In this document: piece by piece, positions 12,671-24,883 of the stretch
How positions within the stretch are numbered: position 1 is the first letter of the stretch
How the letters are laid out: each line of letters starts with the position of its first letter
From: Ptiloglossa arizonensis
Taxonomy: Eukaryota > Arthropoda > Insecta > Hymenoptera > Colletidae
Direction: 5' to 3'
Assembly (NCBI RefSeq): GCF_051014685.1
Contig: NW_027478594.1
Coordinates: 248,001-312,000, forward strand
Length of the DNA: 64,000 nt
Translations under genes and position numbers: made by a program
The notes under the pieces: generated by a model
The model's database searches: none
Told to the model about the DNA's origin: nothing
What the model saw: only the letters and a program-made list of their open reading frames with translations

Positions 12671-13980
12671 GCCAGCATCTGCTTTCAGATGCAACAGGAA
12701 TTTCTCGAGTTCGTCAATACGTTCGCGAGATATGGGAGTTTGAAGTTAAGGAATGGTTGAGAAACCACCAAAATTTTCACAAATCTGATACTCGAAACCA
12801 ATAACTACAAAGACCTAGGGGAAAAGTACACACACCATTGTAATCGGGCGTGTTTCTACTTTCAGATGCAACAGGAATTTCTCGAGTTCGTCAATCCGTT
12901 CGCGAGATATGCGAGTTTGAAGTTGAGGAATGGTTGAGAAACCATCAAAATTTTCGCAATTCTGATGCTAGAAACGAATAACTGGAATGGCCTAGGGGAA
13001 AAGTACACAAACCATTGTAATCGGGCGAGTTTCTACTTTCAGATGCAACAGAAATTTTTCAGATTCGTCAATCCGTTCGCGAAATATCGGAGTTTGGAGT
13101 TAAGAGATGGTTGAGAAACCATCAAAATTTTCGCAAGTCTGATAATCGAAACCAATAACTGGAATGGCCTAGGGGAAAAGTACACACACCTTGGGCAATC
13201 GGGCGAGTTTCTACTTTCAGATACAACAGGAATTTCTCGAGTTCGTCAATCCGTTCGCGAGATATGGGAGTTTGAAGTTAAGGAATGGTTGAGAAACCAT
13301 CAAAATTTTCGCAAGTCTGATACTCGAAACCAATAACTACTATGGCCTAGGGCAAAAATACACGTACCGTTGTAATCGGGCGAGTTTCTGCTTTCAGATG
13401 CAACAGGAATTTCTCGAGTTCGTCAATCCGTTCGCGAGATATGGGATTTTGAAGTTAAGGAATGGTTGAGAAACCATCAAAATTTTCGCAAGTCTGATAC
13501 TCGAAACCAATAATTACAAAGGCCTAGTGGAAAAATACGCATACCGTTGTAATCGGGCGAGTTTCTGCTTTCAAATGCAACAGGAATTTCTCGAGTTCGT
13601 CAATCCTTTCGCGAGATATGGGATTTTGAAGTTAAGGAATGGTTGAGAAACCATCAAAATTTTCGCAAGTCTGATACTCGAAACCAATAATTACAAAGGC
13701 CTAGGGCAAAAATACACGTACCGTTGTGATCGGGCGAGTTTCTGCTTTCAGATGCAACAGGAATTTCTCGAGTTCGTCAATCCGTTCGCGAGATATGGGA
13801 GTTTGGAATTAAGAATTGGTTGAGAAACAATCAAAGTTTTCGCAAGTCTGATACTCGAAACCAATAACTGGAATAGCCTGGGGGAAAAGTACACACACCA
13901 TTGTAATCGGGCGAGTTTCTACTTTCAGATGCAGCAGGAACTTCTCGAGTTCGTCAATCCGTTCGCGAGATACGGGAGTT
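12671..13980 (+). repeat. Superrepeat head, copy 1 (31 monomers apart)
   Basis: Run beginning GCCAGCATCTGCTTTC and including the TTGGGCAATCGGG marker at 13191. It recurs at 18161-19260 at a shift of 5490 bp, then 5313 bp after one monomer is lost downstream. The lost monomer carries GGCCTAGTGGAAAAATACGC and TTTCAAATGC (about 13530-13700). Confidence 0.85.
13961..13977 (+). other. Perfect CENP-B-box match (9/9)
   Basis: In a GCAGCAGGAACTTCTCGAG monomer, followed by GTTTGAAG. It opens the core cluster and has related copies at 26179, 27242 and 31490. Confidence 0.65.
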
Positions 13981-14103
13981 TGAAGTTAAGGAATGGTTGA
14001 GAAACCATCAAAATTTTCGCAAGTCTGACACTCGAAACCATTAACTGGAACGGCCTAGGGGAAAAGTACACACACCATTGTAATCGGGCGCGTTTCTAAT
14101 TTC

Positions 14104-15166
14104 AGATGCAGCAAGAATTTCTCGAGTTCGTCAATCTGTTAGCGAGATATGGGAGTTTGAAGTTAAGGAATGGTTGCGAATCCATCAAAATTTTCGCAAG
14201 TCTTATACTCGAAACCGTTAACTGGAACGGCCTAGGGGAAAAGTACACACACCCTTGTAATCGGGCGAGTTTCTACTTTCAGATGCAACAGGAATTTGTC
14301 GAGTTCGTCAATCCGTTCGTGAGATATGGGAGCTTGAAGTTAAGGAATGGTTGAGAAACCATCAAAATTTTCGCAAGTCTGGTACTCGAAACCAATAACT
14401 CGAATAGCCTAGGGGAAAAGTACACATAACGTTGTAATCGGGCTAGTTCCTACTTTCAGATGCAACAGGAATTTCTCGAGTTCGTCAATCCGTTCGGGAG
14501 ATATGGGATTTTGAAGTTAAGGAATGGTTGAGAAACCATCAAAATTGTCGCAAGTCTGACACTCGAAACCAATAACATACAATGGCCTAGGGGAAAAGTA
14601 CATACACCATTGTAATCGGGCGAGTTTCTACTTTCAGATGCAACAGGAATTTGTCGAGTTCGTCTATCCGTTCGCGAGATATCGGTGTTTGGAGATAAGA
14701 GATGGTTGAGAATCCATCAAAATTTTCGCAAGTCTGATACTCGAAACCATTAACTGGAATGGCCTAGGGGAAAAGTACACCCACCATTATAATCGGGCTA
14801 GTTTCTACTTTCAGATGCAACAGGAATTTCTCGAGTTCGTCAATCCGTTCGTGAGATATGAGAGTTTGAAGTTAAGGAGTGGTTCTGAAACCATCAAGAT
14901 TTTCGCAAGTCTGCTGCTCGAAACCAATAACTGGAATAGCCAAGGGGAAAAGTACACACACCATTGTAATCGGGCGAGTTTCTGCTTTCAGATGCAACAG
15001 GAATTTGTCGAGTTCGTCAATCCGTTCGCGAGATATCGGAGTTTGGAGTTAAGAGATGGTTGAGAAACCACCAAAATTTTCGCAAGTCTGATGCTCGAAA
15101 CCAATAACTGGAATAGCGTAGGGGAAAAATACACATACCGTTGTAATCGGGAGAGTTTCTACTTTC
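14104..15166 (+). repeat. 6-monomer tandem unit, copy 1 (1063 bp)
   Basis: A six-monomer unit starting at GATGCAGCAAGAATTTCTCGAG and running to GGGAGAGTTTCTACTTTCA. It is followed directly by a near-identical copy at a shift of 1063 bp. Diagnostic variants in order are AATCTGTTAGCGAG, AACCGTTAACTGG, ATTGTCGCAAGTCTGACAC, ATAACATACAATGG and AGTGGTTCTGAAACC. A few point differences separate the two copies, for example CGAATCCATC here against CGAAACCATC downstream. Confidence 0.9.
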
Positions 15167-16229
15167 AGATGCAGCAAGAATTTCTCGAGTTCGTCAATCT
15201 GTTAGCGAGATATGGGAGTTTGAAGTTAAGGAATGGTTGCGAAACCATCAAAATTTTCGCAAGTCTGATACTCGAAACCGTTAACTGGAACGGCCTAGGG
15301 GAAAAGTACACACACCCTTGTAATCGGGCGAGTTTCTACTTTCAGATGCAACAGGAATTTGTCGAGTTCGTCAATCCGTTCGTGAGATATGGGAGCTTGA
15401 AGTTAAGGAATGGTTGAGAAACCATCAAAATTTTCGCAAGTCTGGTACTCGAAACCAATAACTCGAATAGCCTAGGGGAAAAGTACACATAACGTTGTAA
15501 TCGGGCTAGTTCCTACTTTCAGATGCAACAGGAATTTCTCGAGTTCGTCAATCCGTTCGGGAGATATGGGATTTTGAAGTTAAGGAATGGTTGAGAAACC
15601 ATCAAAATTGTCGCAAGTCTGACACTCGAAACCAATAACATACAATGGCCTAGGGGAAAAGTACATACACCATTGTAATCGGGCGAGTTTCTACTTTCAG
15701 ATGCAACAGGAATTTGTCGAGTTCGTCTATCCGTTCGCGAGATATCGGTGTTTGGAGATAAGAGATGGTTGAGAATCCATCAAAATTTTCGCAAGTCTGA
15801 TACTCGAAACCATTAACTGGAATGGCCTAGGGGAAAAGTACACCCACCATTATAATCGGGCTAGTTTCTACTTTCAGATGCAACAGGAATTTCTCGAGTT
15901 CGTCAATCCGTTCGCGAGATATGAGAGTTTGAAGTTAAGGAGTGGTTCTGAAACCATCAAGATTTTCGCAAGTCTGCTGCTCGAAACCAATAACTGGAAT
16001 AGCCAAGGGGAAAAGTACACACACCATTGTAATCGGGCGAGTTTCTGCTTTCAGATGCAACAGGAATTTGTCGAGTTCGTCAATCCGTTCGCGAGATATC
16101 GGAGTTTGGAGTTAAGAGATGGTTGAGAAACCACCAAAATTTTCGCAAGTCTGATGCTCGAAACCAATAACTGGAATAGCGTAGGGGAAAAATACACATA
16201 CCGTTGTAATCGGGAGAGTTTCTACTTTC
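15167..16229 (+). repeat. 6-monomer tandem unit, copy 2 (1063 bp)
   Basis: Direct tandem partner of 14104-15166. A further copy of the same six monomers lies at about 31633-32697, 17529 bp from copy 1. Partial copies are at about 19280-20125 and 22961-23500. Confidence 0.9.
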
Positions 16230-17034
16230 AGATGCAGCAGAAATTTGTCGAGTTCGTCAATCCATTCGCGAGATATGGGAGTTTGAAGTTAAGGAATGGT
16301 TGAGAAACCACCAAAATTTTCGCAAGTCTGATACTCGAAACCGATAACTGGAATAGCCTAGGGGAAAAGTACACACTTCATTGTAACCGGGCGAGTTTCT
16401 ACTTTCAGATGCAGCAGGAATTTCTCGAGTTCGTCAATCCGTTCGCGAGATACGGGAGTTTGTAGTTGAGGAATGGTTGAGAAACCATCAAAATTTTCGC
16501 AAGTCTGATACTCGAAACCAATAACTGGAATAGCCTAGGGGAAAAGTACACACACTATTGTAATCGGGCGAGTTTCTACTTTCAGATGCAACAGGAATTT
16601 CTCGAGTTCGTCAACCCGTTCGCGAGATACGGGAGTTTGTAGTTAAGGATTGGTTGAGAAACCATCAAAATTTTCGCAAGTCTGATACTCGAAACCAATA
16701 ACTACAATGGCCGGGGGGAAAAATACACATACCGTTGTATTCGGGAGAGCTTCTACTTTCAGATACAGCAGAAATATTTCGGATTCGTCAATCCGTTCGC
16801 GAGATATGGGAGTTTGAATTTAAGGAATGGCTGAGAAACCATCAAAATTTTCGCAAGTCTGATACTCGAAACGAATAACTAGAATGGCCTAGGGGAAAAA
16901 TACACATACCGTTGTAATCGGGAGAGTTTCGACTTTCAGATGCAACAGAAATTTTTCGGATTCTTCAATCCGTTCGCGAAATATCGGAGTTTGGATTTAA
17001 GAGATGGTTGAGAAACCATCAAAATTTTCGCAAG
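15384..17034 (+). repeat. 22-monomer superrepeat segment, copy 1
   Basis: This run matches 19280-20930 at a constant shift of 3896 bp. Markers are GGGAGCTTGAAG (15391), the GGCCGGGGGGAAAAATAC variant that destroys AvrII (16711), and AGATACAGCAGAAATATTTCGG just after it. It also includes the perfect box pair at 16441 and 16618. Confidence 0.88.
16441..16634 (+). other. Pair of perfect CENP-B-box matches
   Basis: Two perfect 17-bp matches exactly one monomer apart, at 16441-16457 and 16618-16634. Both are followed by GTTTGTAG. The second lies in a CAACCCGTTCG monomer. Confidence 0.65.
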
Positions 17035-17389
17035 TCTGATACTCGAAACCGTTAACTGGAATGGCCTAGGGGAAAAGTACACCCACCATTATAATCGGGC
17101 GAGTTTCTACTTTCAGATGCAACAGGAATTTCTCGAGTCCGTCAATCCGTTCGCGAGATATGGGAGTTTGAAGTTAAGAAATGGCTGAGAAATCATCAAA
17201 ATTTTCGCAAGTCTGATACTCGAAACCAATAACTACAATGGCCTAGGGGAAAAATACACATACTGTTGGAGTCGGGAGGGTTTCTACTTTCAGATGCAGC
17301 AGAAATTTTTCGTATTCGTCAATCCGTTCGCGAAATATCGGAGTTTGGAGTTAAGAGATGGTTGAGAAACCATCAAAATTTTGGCAAGT

Positions 17390-18300
17390 CTAATACTCGA
17401 AACCAATAACTGGAATAGCCTAGGGGAAAAGTACACACACCATTGTAACCGGGCGAGTTTCTACTTTCAGATGAAGCAGGAATTTCTCGAGTTCGTCAAT
17501 CCGTTAGCGAGATACGGGAGTTTGTAGTTAAGGAATGGTTGAGAAACCATCAAAATTTTCGCAAGTCTGATACTCGAAACCAATAACTGGAATAGCCTAG
17601 GGGAAAAGTACACACACCATTGTAATCGGGCGAGTTTCTACTTTCAGATGCAACAGGCATTTCTCGAGTTCGTCAATCCGTTCGCGAGATACGGGAGTTT
17701 GTAGTTAAGGAATGGTTGAGAAACCATCAAAATTTTCGCAAGTCTGATACTCGAAACCAATAACTACAATGGCCTAGGGGAAAAATACACATACTGTTGG
17801 AGTCGGGAGGGTTTCTACTTTCAGATGCAGCAGAAATTTTTCGTATTCGTCAATCCGTTCGCGAAATATCGGAGTTTGGAGTTAAGAGATGGTTAAGAAA
17901 CCATCAAAATTTTGGCAAGTGTAATACTCGAAACCAATAACTGGAATAGCCTAGGGGAAAAGTACACACACCATTGTAACCGGGCGAGTTTCTACTTTCA
18001 GATGAAGCAGGAATTTCTCGAGTTCGTCAATCCGTTCGCGAGATATGGGAGTTTGAAATTAAGGAATGGTTGAGAAACCATCAAAATTTTCGCAAGTCTG
18101 ATATTCGAAACCAATAACTGAAATGGCCTAGGGGAAAAGTACACATACCGTTGCAATCGGGCCAGCATCTGCTTTCAGATGCAACAGGAATTTCTCGAGT
18201 TCGTCAATACGTTCGCGAGATATGGGAGTTTGAAGTTAAGGAATGGTTGAGAAACCACCAAAATTTTCACAAATCTGATACTCGAAACCAATAACTACAA
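17390..18300 (+). repeat. Superrepeat segment matched at 3541 bp, copy 1
   Basis: Continuation of the superrepeat, with TTTTGGCAAGTCTAATAC, GATGAAGCAGG and TTGCAATCGGGCCAGC (near 18151). It returns at 20933-21841 at a shift of 3541-3542 bp (20 monomers). Confidence 0.85.
17680..17696 (+). other. Perfect CENP-B-box match
   Basis: Follows GCAACAGGCATTTCTCGAG. One monomer upstream, at 17503-17519, a near match is spoiled by TTAG in place of TTCG. Confidence 0.65.
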
Positions 18301-19260
18301 AGACCTAGGGGAAAAGTACACACACCATTGTAATCGGGCGTGTTTCTTCTTTCAGATGCAACAGGAATTTCTCGAGTTCGTCAATCCGTTCGCGAGATAT
18401 GCGAGTTTGAAGTTGAGGAATGGTTGAGAAACCATCAAAATTTTCGCAATTCTGATGCTAGAAACGAATAACTGGAATGGCCTAGGGGAAAAGTACACAA
18501 ACCATTGTAATCGGGCGAGTTTCTACTTTCAGATGCAACAGAAATTTTTCAGATTCGTCAATCCGTTCGCGAAATATCGGAGTTTGGAGTTAAGAGATGG
18601 TTGAGAAACCATCAAAATTTTCGCAAGTCTGATAATCGAAACCAATAACTGGAATGGCCTAGGGGAAAAGTACACACACCTTGGGCAATCGGGCGAGTTT
18701 CTACTTTCAGATACAACAGGAATTTCTCGAGTTCGTCAATCCGTTCGCGAGATATGGGAGTTTGAAGTTAAGGAATGGTTGAGAAACCATCAAAATTTTC
18801 GCAAGTCTGATACTCGAAACCAATAACTACTATGGCCTAGGGCAAAAATACACGTGCCGTTGTAATCGGGCGAGTTTCTGCTTTCAGATGCAACAGGAAT
18901 TTCTCGAGTTCGTCAATCCGTTCGCGAGATATGGGATTTTGAAATTAAGGAATGGTTGAGAAACCATCAAAATTTTCGCAAGTCTGATACTCGAAACCAA
19001 TAATTACAAAGGCCTAGGGCAAAAATACACGTACCGTTGTGATCGGGCGAGTTTCTGCTTTCAGATGCAACAGGAATTTCTCGAGTTCGTCAATCCGTTC
19101 GCAAGATATGGGAGTTTGGAATTAAGAATTGGTTGAGAAACCATCAAAGTTTTCGCAAGTCTGATACTCGAAACCAATAACTGGAATAGCCTGGGGGAAA
19201 AGTACACACACCATTGTAATCGGGCGAGTTTCTACTTTCAGATGCAACAGGAACTTCTCG
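18161..19260 (+). repeat. Superrepeat head, copy 2
   Basis: Partner of 12671-13980. It contains the TTGGGCAATC marker at 18681 and lacks the GGCCTAGTGG monomer present in copy 1. The switch falls in the shared AATAATTACAAAGGCCTAG segment, as expected of exchange within identical sequence. Confidence 0.85.
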
Positions 19261-19279
19261 AGTTCGTCAATCCGTTCGC

Positions 19280-20930
19280 GAGATATGGGAGCTTGAAGTT
19301 AAGGAATGGTTGAGAAACCATCAAAATTTTCGCAAGTCTGGTACTCGAAACCAATAACTCGAATAGCCTAGGGGAAAAGTACACATAACGTTGTAATCGG
19401 GCTAGTTCCTGCTTTCAGATGCAACAGGAATTTCTCGAGTTCGTCAATCCGTTCGGGAGATATGGGATTTTGAAGTTAAGGAATGGTTGAGAAACCATCA
19501 AAATTGTCGCAAGTCTGACACTCGAAACCAATAACATACAATGGCCTAGGGGAAAAGTACATACACCATTGTAATCGGGCGAGTTTCTACTTTCAGATGC
19601 AACAGGAATTTGTCGAGTTCGTCTATCCGTTCGCGAGATATCGGTGTTTGGAGATAAGAGATGGTTGAGAATCCATCAAAATTTTTGCAAGTCTGATACT
19701 CGAAACCATTAACTGGAATGGCCTAGGGGAAAAGTACACCCACCATTATAATCGGGCTAGTTTCTACTTTCAGATGCAACAGGAACTTCGCGAGTTCGTC
19801 AATCCGTTCGCGAGATATGAGAGTTTGAAGTTAAGGAGTGGTTCTGAAACCATCAAGATTTTCGCAAGTCTGCTGCTCGAAACCAATAACTGGAATAGCC
19901 AAGGGGAAAAGTACACACACCATTGTAATCGGGCGAGTTTCTGCTTTCAGATGCAACAGGAATTTGTCGAGTTCGTCAATCCGTTCGCGAGATATCGGAG
20001 TTTGGAGTTAAGAGATGGTTGAGAAACCACCAAAATTTTCGCAAGTCTGATGCTCGAAACCAATAACTGGAATAGCGTAGGGGAAAAATACACATACCGT
20101 TGTAATCGGGAGAGTTTCTACTTTCAGATGCAGCAGAAATTTGTCGAGTTCGTCAATCCATTCGCGAGATATGGGAGTTTGAAGTTAAGGAATGGTTGAG
20201 AAACCATCAAAATTTTCGCAAGTCTGATACTCGAAACCGATAACTGGAATAGCCTAGGGGAAAAGTACACACTCCATTGTAACCGGGCGAGTTTCTACTT
20301 TCAGATGCAGCAGGAATTTCTCGAGTTCGTCAATCCGTTCGCGAGATACGGGAGTTTGTAGTTGAGGAATGGTTGAGAAACCATCAAAATTTTCGCAAGT
20401 CTGATACTCGAAACCAATAACTGGAATAGCCTAGGGGAAAAGTACACACACTATTGTAATCGGGCGAGTTTCTACTTTCAGATGCAACAGGAATTTCTCG
20501 AGTTCGTCAACCCGTTCGCGAGATACGGGAGTTTGTAGTTAAGGATTGGTTGAGAAACCATCAAAATTTTCGCAAGTCTGATACTCGAAACCAATAACTA
20601 CAATGGCCGGGGGGAAAAATACACATACCGTTGTATTCGGGAGAGCTTCTACTTTCAGATACAGCAGAAATATTTCGGATTCGTCAATCCGTTCGCGAGA
20701 TATGGGAGTTTGAATTTAAGGAATGGCTGAGAAACCATCAAAATTTTCGCAAGTCTGATACTCGAAACGAATAACTAGAATGGCCTAGGGGAAAAATACA
20801 CATACCGTTGTAATCGGGAGAGTTTCGACTTTCAGATGCAACAGAAATTTTTCGGATTCTTCAATCCGTTCGCGAAATATCGGAGTTTGGATTTAAGAGA
20901 TGGTTGAGAAACCATCAAAATTTTGGCAAG
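19280..20930 (+). repeat. 22-monomer superrepeat segment, copy 2
   Basis: Partner of 15384-17034. The GGGAGCTTGAAG marker is at 19287, the CCGGGGGG marker at 20607 and the perfect box pair at 20337 and 20514, all at a shift of 3896 bp. After about 20930 the match to copy 1 continues at 3541 bp instead, so two monomers present at about 17035-17390 are missing here. Confidence 0.88.
20337..20530 (+). other. Pair of perfect CENP-B-box matches
   Basis: Matches at 20337-20353 and 20514-20530. This is the superrepeat copy of the 16441/16618 pair, both shifted by 3896 bp. Confidence 0.65.
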
Positions 20931-21841
20931 TCTAATACTCGAAACCAATAACTGGAATAGCCTAGGGGAAAAGTACACACACCATTGTAACCGGGCGAGT
21001 TTCTACTTTCAGATGAAGCAGGAATTTCTCGAGTTCGTCAATCCGTTAGCGAGATACGGGAGTTTGTAGTTAAGGAATGGTTGAGAAACCATCAAAATTT
21101 TCGCAAGTCTGATACTCGAAACCAATAACTGGAATAGCCTAGGGGAAAAGTACACACACCATTGTAATCGGGCGAGTTTCTACTTTCAGATGCAACAGGA
21201 ATTTCTCGAGTTCGTCAATCCGTTCGCGAGATACGGGAGTTTGTAGTTAAGGAATGGTTGAGAAACCATCAAAATTTTCGCAAGTCTGATACTCGAAACC
21301 AATAACTACAATGGCCTAGGGGAAAAATACACATACTGTTGGAGTCGGGAGGGTTTCTACTTTCAGATGCAGCAGAAATTTTCGTATTCGTCAATCCGTT
21401 CGCGAAATATCGGAGTTTGGAGTTAAGAGATGGTTAAGAAACCATCAAAATTTTGGCAAGTCTAATACTCGAAACCAATAACTGGAATAGCCTAGGGGAA
21501 AAGTACACACACCATTGTAACCGGGCGAGTTTCTACTTTCAGATGAAGCAGGAATTTCTCGAGTTCGTCAATCCGTTCGCGAGATATGGGAGTTTGAAAT
21601 TAAGGAATGGTTGAGAAACCATCAAAATTTTCGCAAGTCTGATATTCGAAACCAATAACTGAAATGGCCTAGGGGAAAAGTACACATACCGTTGCAATCG
21701 GGCCAGCATCTGCTTTCAGATGCAACAGGAATTTCTCGAGTTCGTCAATACGTTCGCGAGATATGGGAGTTTGAAGTTAAGGAATGGTTGAGAAACCACC
21801 AAAATTTTCACAAATCTGATACTCGAAACCAATAACTACAA
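20931..21841 (+). repeat. Superrepeat segment matched at 3541 bp, copy 2
   Basis: Partner of 17390-18300. At its right end the sequence passes straight from AAGACCTAGGGG to ACACACCTTGGGCAATC (21868). In copy 1 two further monomers stand between these markers (18300 to 18681), so a second clean two-monomer loss is present. Confidence 0.85.
21222..21238 (+). other. Perfect CENP-B-box match
   Basis: Superrepeat copy of the site at 17680. Its upstream neighbour at 21045 has the same TTAG defect as the one at 17503. Confidence 0.65.
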
Positions 21842-21867
21842 AGACCTAGGGGAAAAGTACACACACC

Positions 21868-22577
21868 TTGGGCAATCGGGCGAGTTTCTACTTTCAGATA
21901 CAACAGGAATTTCTCGAGTTCGTCAATCCGTTCGCGAGATATGGGAGTTTGAAGTTAAGGAATGGTTGAGAAACCATCAAAATTTTCGCAAGTCTGATAC
22001 TCGAAACCAATAACTACTATGGCCTAGGGCAAAAATACACGTGCCGTTGTAATCGGGCGAGTTTCTGCTTTCAGATGCAACAGGAATTTCTCGAGTTCGT
22101 CAATCCGTTCGCGAGATATGGGAGTTTGAATTTAAGGAATGGTTGCGAAACCATCAAAATTTTCGCAAGTCTGATAATCGAAACCAATAACTGGAATGGT
22201 CTAGGGGAAAAGTACACACACCTTGGGCAATCGGGCGAGTTTCTACTTTCAGATACAACAGGAATTTCTCGAGTTCATCAATCCGTTCGCGAGATATGGG
22301 AGTTTGAAGTTAAGGAATGGTTGAGAAACCATCAAAATTTTCGCAAGTCTGATACTCGAAACCAATAACTACTATGGCCTAGGGCAAAAATACACGTACC
22401 GTTGTAATCGGGCGAGTTTCTGCTTTCAGATGCAACAGGAATTTCTCGAGTTCGTCAATCCGTTCGCGAGATATGGGATTTTGAAGTTAAGGAATGGTTG
22501 AGAAACCATCAAAATTTTCGCAAGTCTGATACTCGAAACCAATAATTACAAAGGCCTAGTGGAAAAATACGCATACC
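21868..22577 (+). repeat. 355-bp dimer duplication around TTGGGCAATC marker
   Basis: The rare TTGGGCAATCGGG variant (normal form ATTGTAATCGGG) is at 21868 and again at 22223, two monomers apart. The sequence after each copy, through TAACTACTATGGCCTAGGGC and TACACGT, also repeats. Confidence 0.8.
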
Positions 22578-24350
22578 GTTGTAATCGGGCGAGTTTCTGC
22601 TTTCAAATGCAACAGGAATTTCTCGAGTTCGTCAATCCTTTCGCGAGATATGGGATTTTGAAGTTAAGGAATGGTTGAGAAAGCATCAAAATTTTCGCAA
22701 GTCTGATACTCGAAACCAATAATTACAAAGGCCTAGGGCAAAAATACACGTACCGTTGTGATCGGGCGAGTTTCTGCTTTCAGATGCAACAGGAATTTCT
22801 CGAGTTCGTCAATCCGTTCGCGAGATATGGGAGTTTGGAATTAAGAATTGGTTGAGAAACCATCAAAGTTTTCGCAAGTCTGATACTCGAAACCAATAAC
22901 TGGAATAGCCTGGGGGAAAAGTACACACACCATTGTAATCGGGCGAGTTTCTACTTTCAGATGCAGCAAGAATTTCTCGAGTTCGTCAATCTGTTAGCGA
23001 GATATGGGAGTTTGAAGTTAAGGAATGGTTGCGAAACCATCAAAATTTTCGCAAGTCTGATACTCGAAACCGTTAACTGGAACGGCCTAGGGGAAAAGTA
23101 CACACACCCTTGTAATCGGGCGAGTTTCTACTTTCAGATGCAACTGGAATTTGTCGAGTTCGTCAATCCGTTCGTGAGATATGGGAGCTTGAAGTTAAGG
23201 AATGGTTGAGAAACCATCAAAATTTTCGCAAGTCTGGTACTCGAAACCAATAACTGGAATAGCCAAGGGGAAAAGTACACACACCATTGTAATCGGGCGA
23301 GTTTCTGCTTTCAGATGCAACAGGAATTTGTCGAGTTCGTCAATCCGTTCGCGAGATATCGGAGTTTGGAGTTAAGAGATGGTTGAGAAACCACCAAAAT
23401 TTTCGCAAGTCTGATGCTCGAAACCAATAACTGGAATAGCGTAGGGGAAAAATACACATACCGTTGTAATCGGGAGAGTTTCTACTTTCAGATGCAGCAG
23501 AAATTTGTCGAGTTCGTCAATCCACTCGCGAGATATGGGAGTTTGAAGTTAAGGAATGGTTGAGAAACCATCAAAATTTTCGCAAGTCTGATACTCGAAA
23601 CCGATAACTGGAATAGCCTAGGGGAAAAGTACACACTCCATTGTAACCGGGCGAGTTTCTACTTTCAGATGCAGCAGGAATTTCTCGAGTTCGTCAATCC
23701 GTTCGCGAGATACGGGAGTTTGTAGTTGAGGAATGGTTGAGAAATCATCAAAATTTTCGCAAGTCTGATACTCGAAACCAATAACTGGAATAGCCTAGGG
23801 GAAAAGTACACACACTATTGTAATCGGGCGAGTTTCTACTTTCAGATGCAACAGGAATTTCTCGAGTTCGTCAACCCGTTCGCGAGATACGGGAGTTTGT
23901 AGTTAAGGAATGGTTGAGAAACCATCAAAATTTTCGCAAGTCTGATACTCGAAACCAATAACTACAATGGCCGGGGGGAAAAATACACATACCGTTGTAT
24001 TCGGGAGAGCTTCTACTTTCAGATACAGCAGAAATATTTCGGATTCGTCAATCCGTTCGCGAGATATGGGAGTTTGAAGTTAAGGAATGGCTGAGAAACC
24101 ATCAAAATTTTCGCAAGTCTGATACTCGAAACGAATAACTAGAATGGCCTAGGGGAAAAATACACATACCGTTGTAATCGGGAGAGTTGCGACTTTCAGA
24201 TGCAACAGAAATTTTTCGGATTCTTCAATCCGTTCGCGAAATATCGGAGTTTGGATTTAAGAGATGGTTGAGAAACCATCAAAATTTTCGCAATTCTGAT
24301 ACTCGAAACCGTTAACTGGAATGGCCTAGGGGAAAAGTACACCCACCATT
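22075..24350 (+). repeat. 24/25-monomer superrepeat, copy 1
   Basis: Matches the sequence from 26324 onward at a shift of 4249 bp up to about 22930, then 4426 bp from 22961 to about 23840. The change of 177 reflects one extra monomer in the downstream copy (about 27180-27355, with CAACAGGAACTTCTCGAG and GACACTCGAAACCATTAACTGG). Confidence 0.85.
23701..23894 (+). other. Pair of perfect CENP-B-box matches
   Basis: Matches at 23701-23717 and 23878-23894, the third copy of the one-monomer-spaced pair (3364 bp after the second). Confidence 0.65.
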
Positions 24351-24352
24351 AT

Positions 24353-24883
24353 AATCGGGCGAGTTTCTACTTTCAGATGCAACAGGAATTTCTCGAGTTG
24401 GTCAATCCGTTCGCTAGATATGGGAGTTTGAAGTTAAGAAATGGCTGAGAAATCATCAAAATTTTCGCAAGTCTGATACTCGAAACCAATAACTACAATG
24501 GCCTAGGGGAAAAATACACATACTGTTGGAGTCGGGAGGGTTTCTACTTTCAGATGCAGCAGAAATTTTTCGTATTCGTCAATCCGTTCGCGAAATATCG
24601 GAGTTTGGAGTTAAGAGATGGTTGAGAAACCATCAAAATTTTGGCAAGTCTAATACTCGAAACCAATAACTGGAATAGCCTAGAGGAAAAGTACACACAC
24701 CATTGTAACCGGGCGAGTTTCTACTTTCAGATGAAGCAGGAATTTCTCGAGTTCGTCAATCCGTTCGCGAGATACGGGAGTTTGTAGTTAAGGAATGGTT
24801 GAGAAACCATCAAAAGTTTCGCAAGTCTGATACTCGAAACCAATAACTGGAATAGCCTAGGGGAAAAGTACATACACGATTGT
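24353..24883 (+). repeat. 3-monomer tandem unit, copy 1 (531 bp)
   Basis: A trimer with TCTCGAGTTGGTCAATCC and TTCGCTAGATATGGG (24391), TGTTGGAGTCGGGAGGG, and GATGAAGCAGG followed by a perfect CENP-B-like box at 24763. The next 531 bp repeat it almost exactly. Confidence 0.9.
24763..24779 (+). other. Perfect CENP-B-box match
   Basis: In the GATGAAGCAGG monomer. The equivalent monomers at 17503 and 21045 have TTAG, so this copy is the intact version. Confidence 0.65.

Noticed and set aside
14106..15417. Plus-strand open frames of 82 to 118 codons recurring through 14-50 kb
   Set aside because: They are translations of the satellite with the in-frame TGA mutated. They repeat wherever the superrepeat does, have no conserved domain that I recognise, and end at the next monomer stop.
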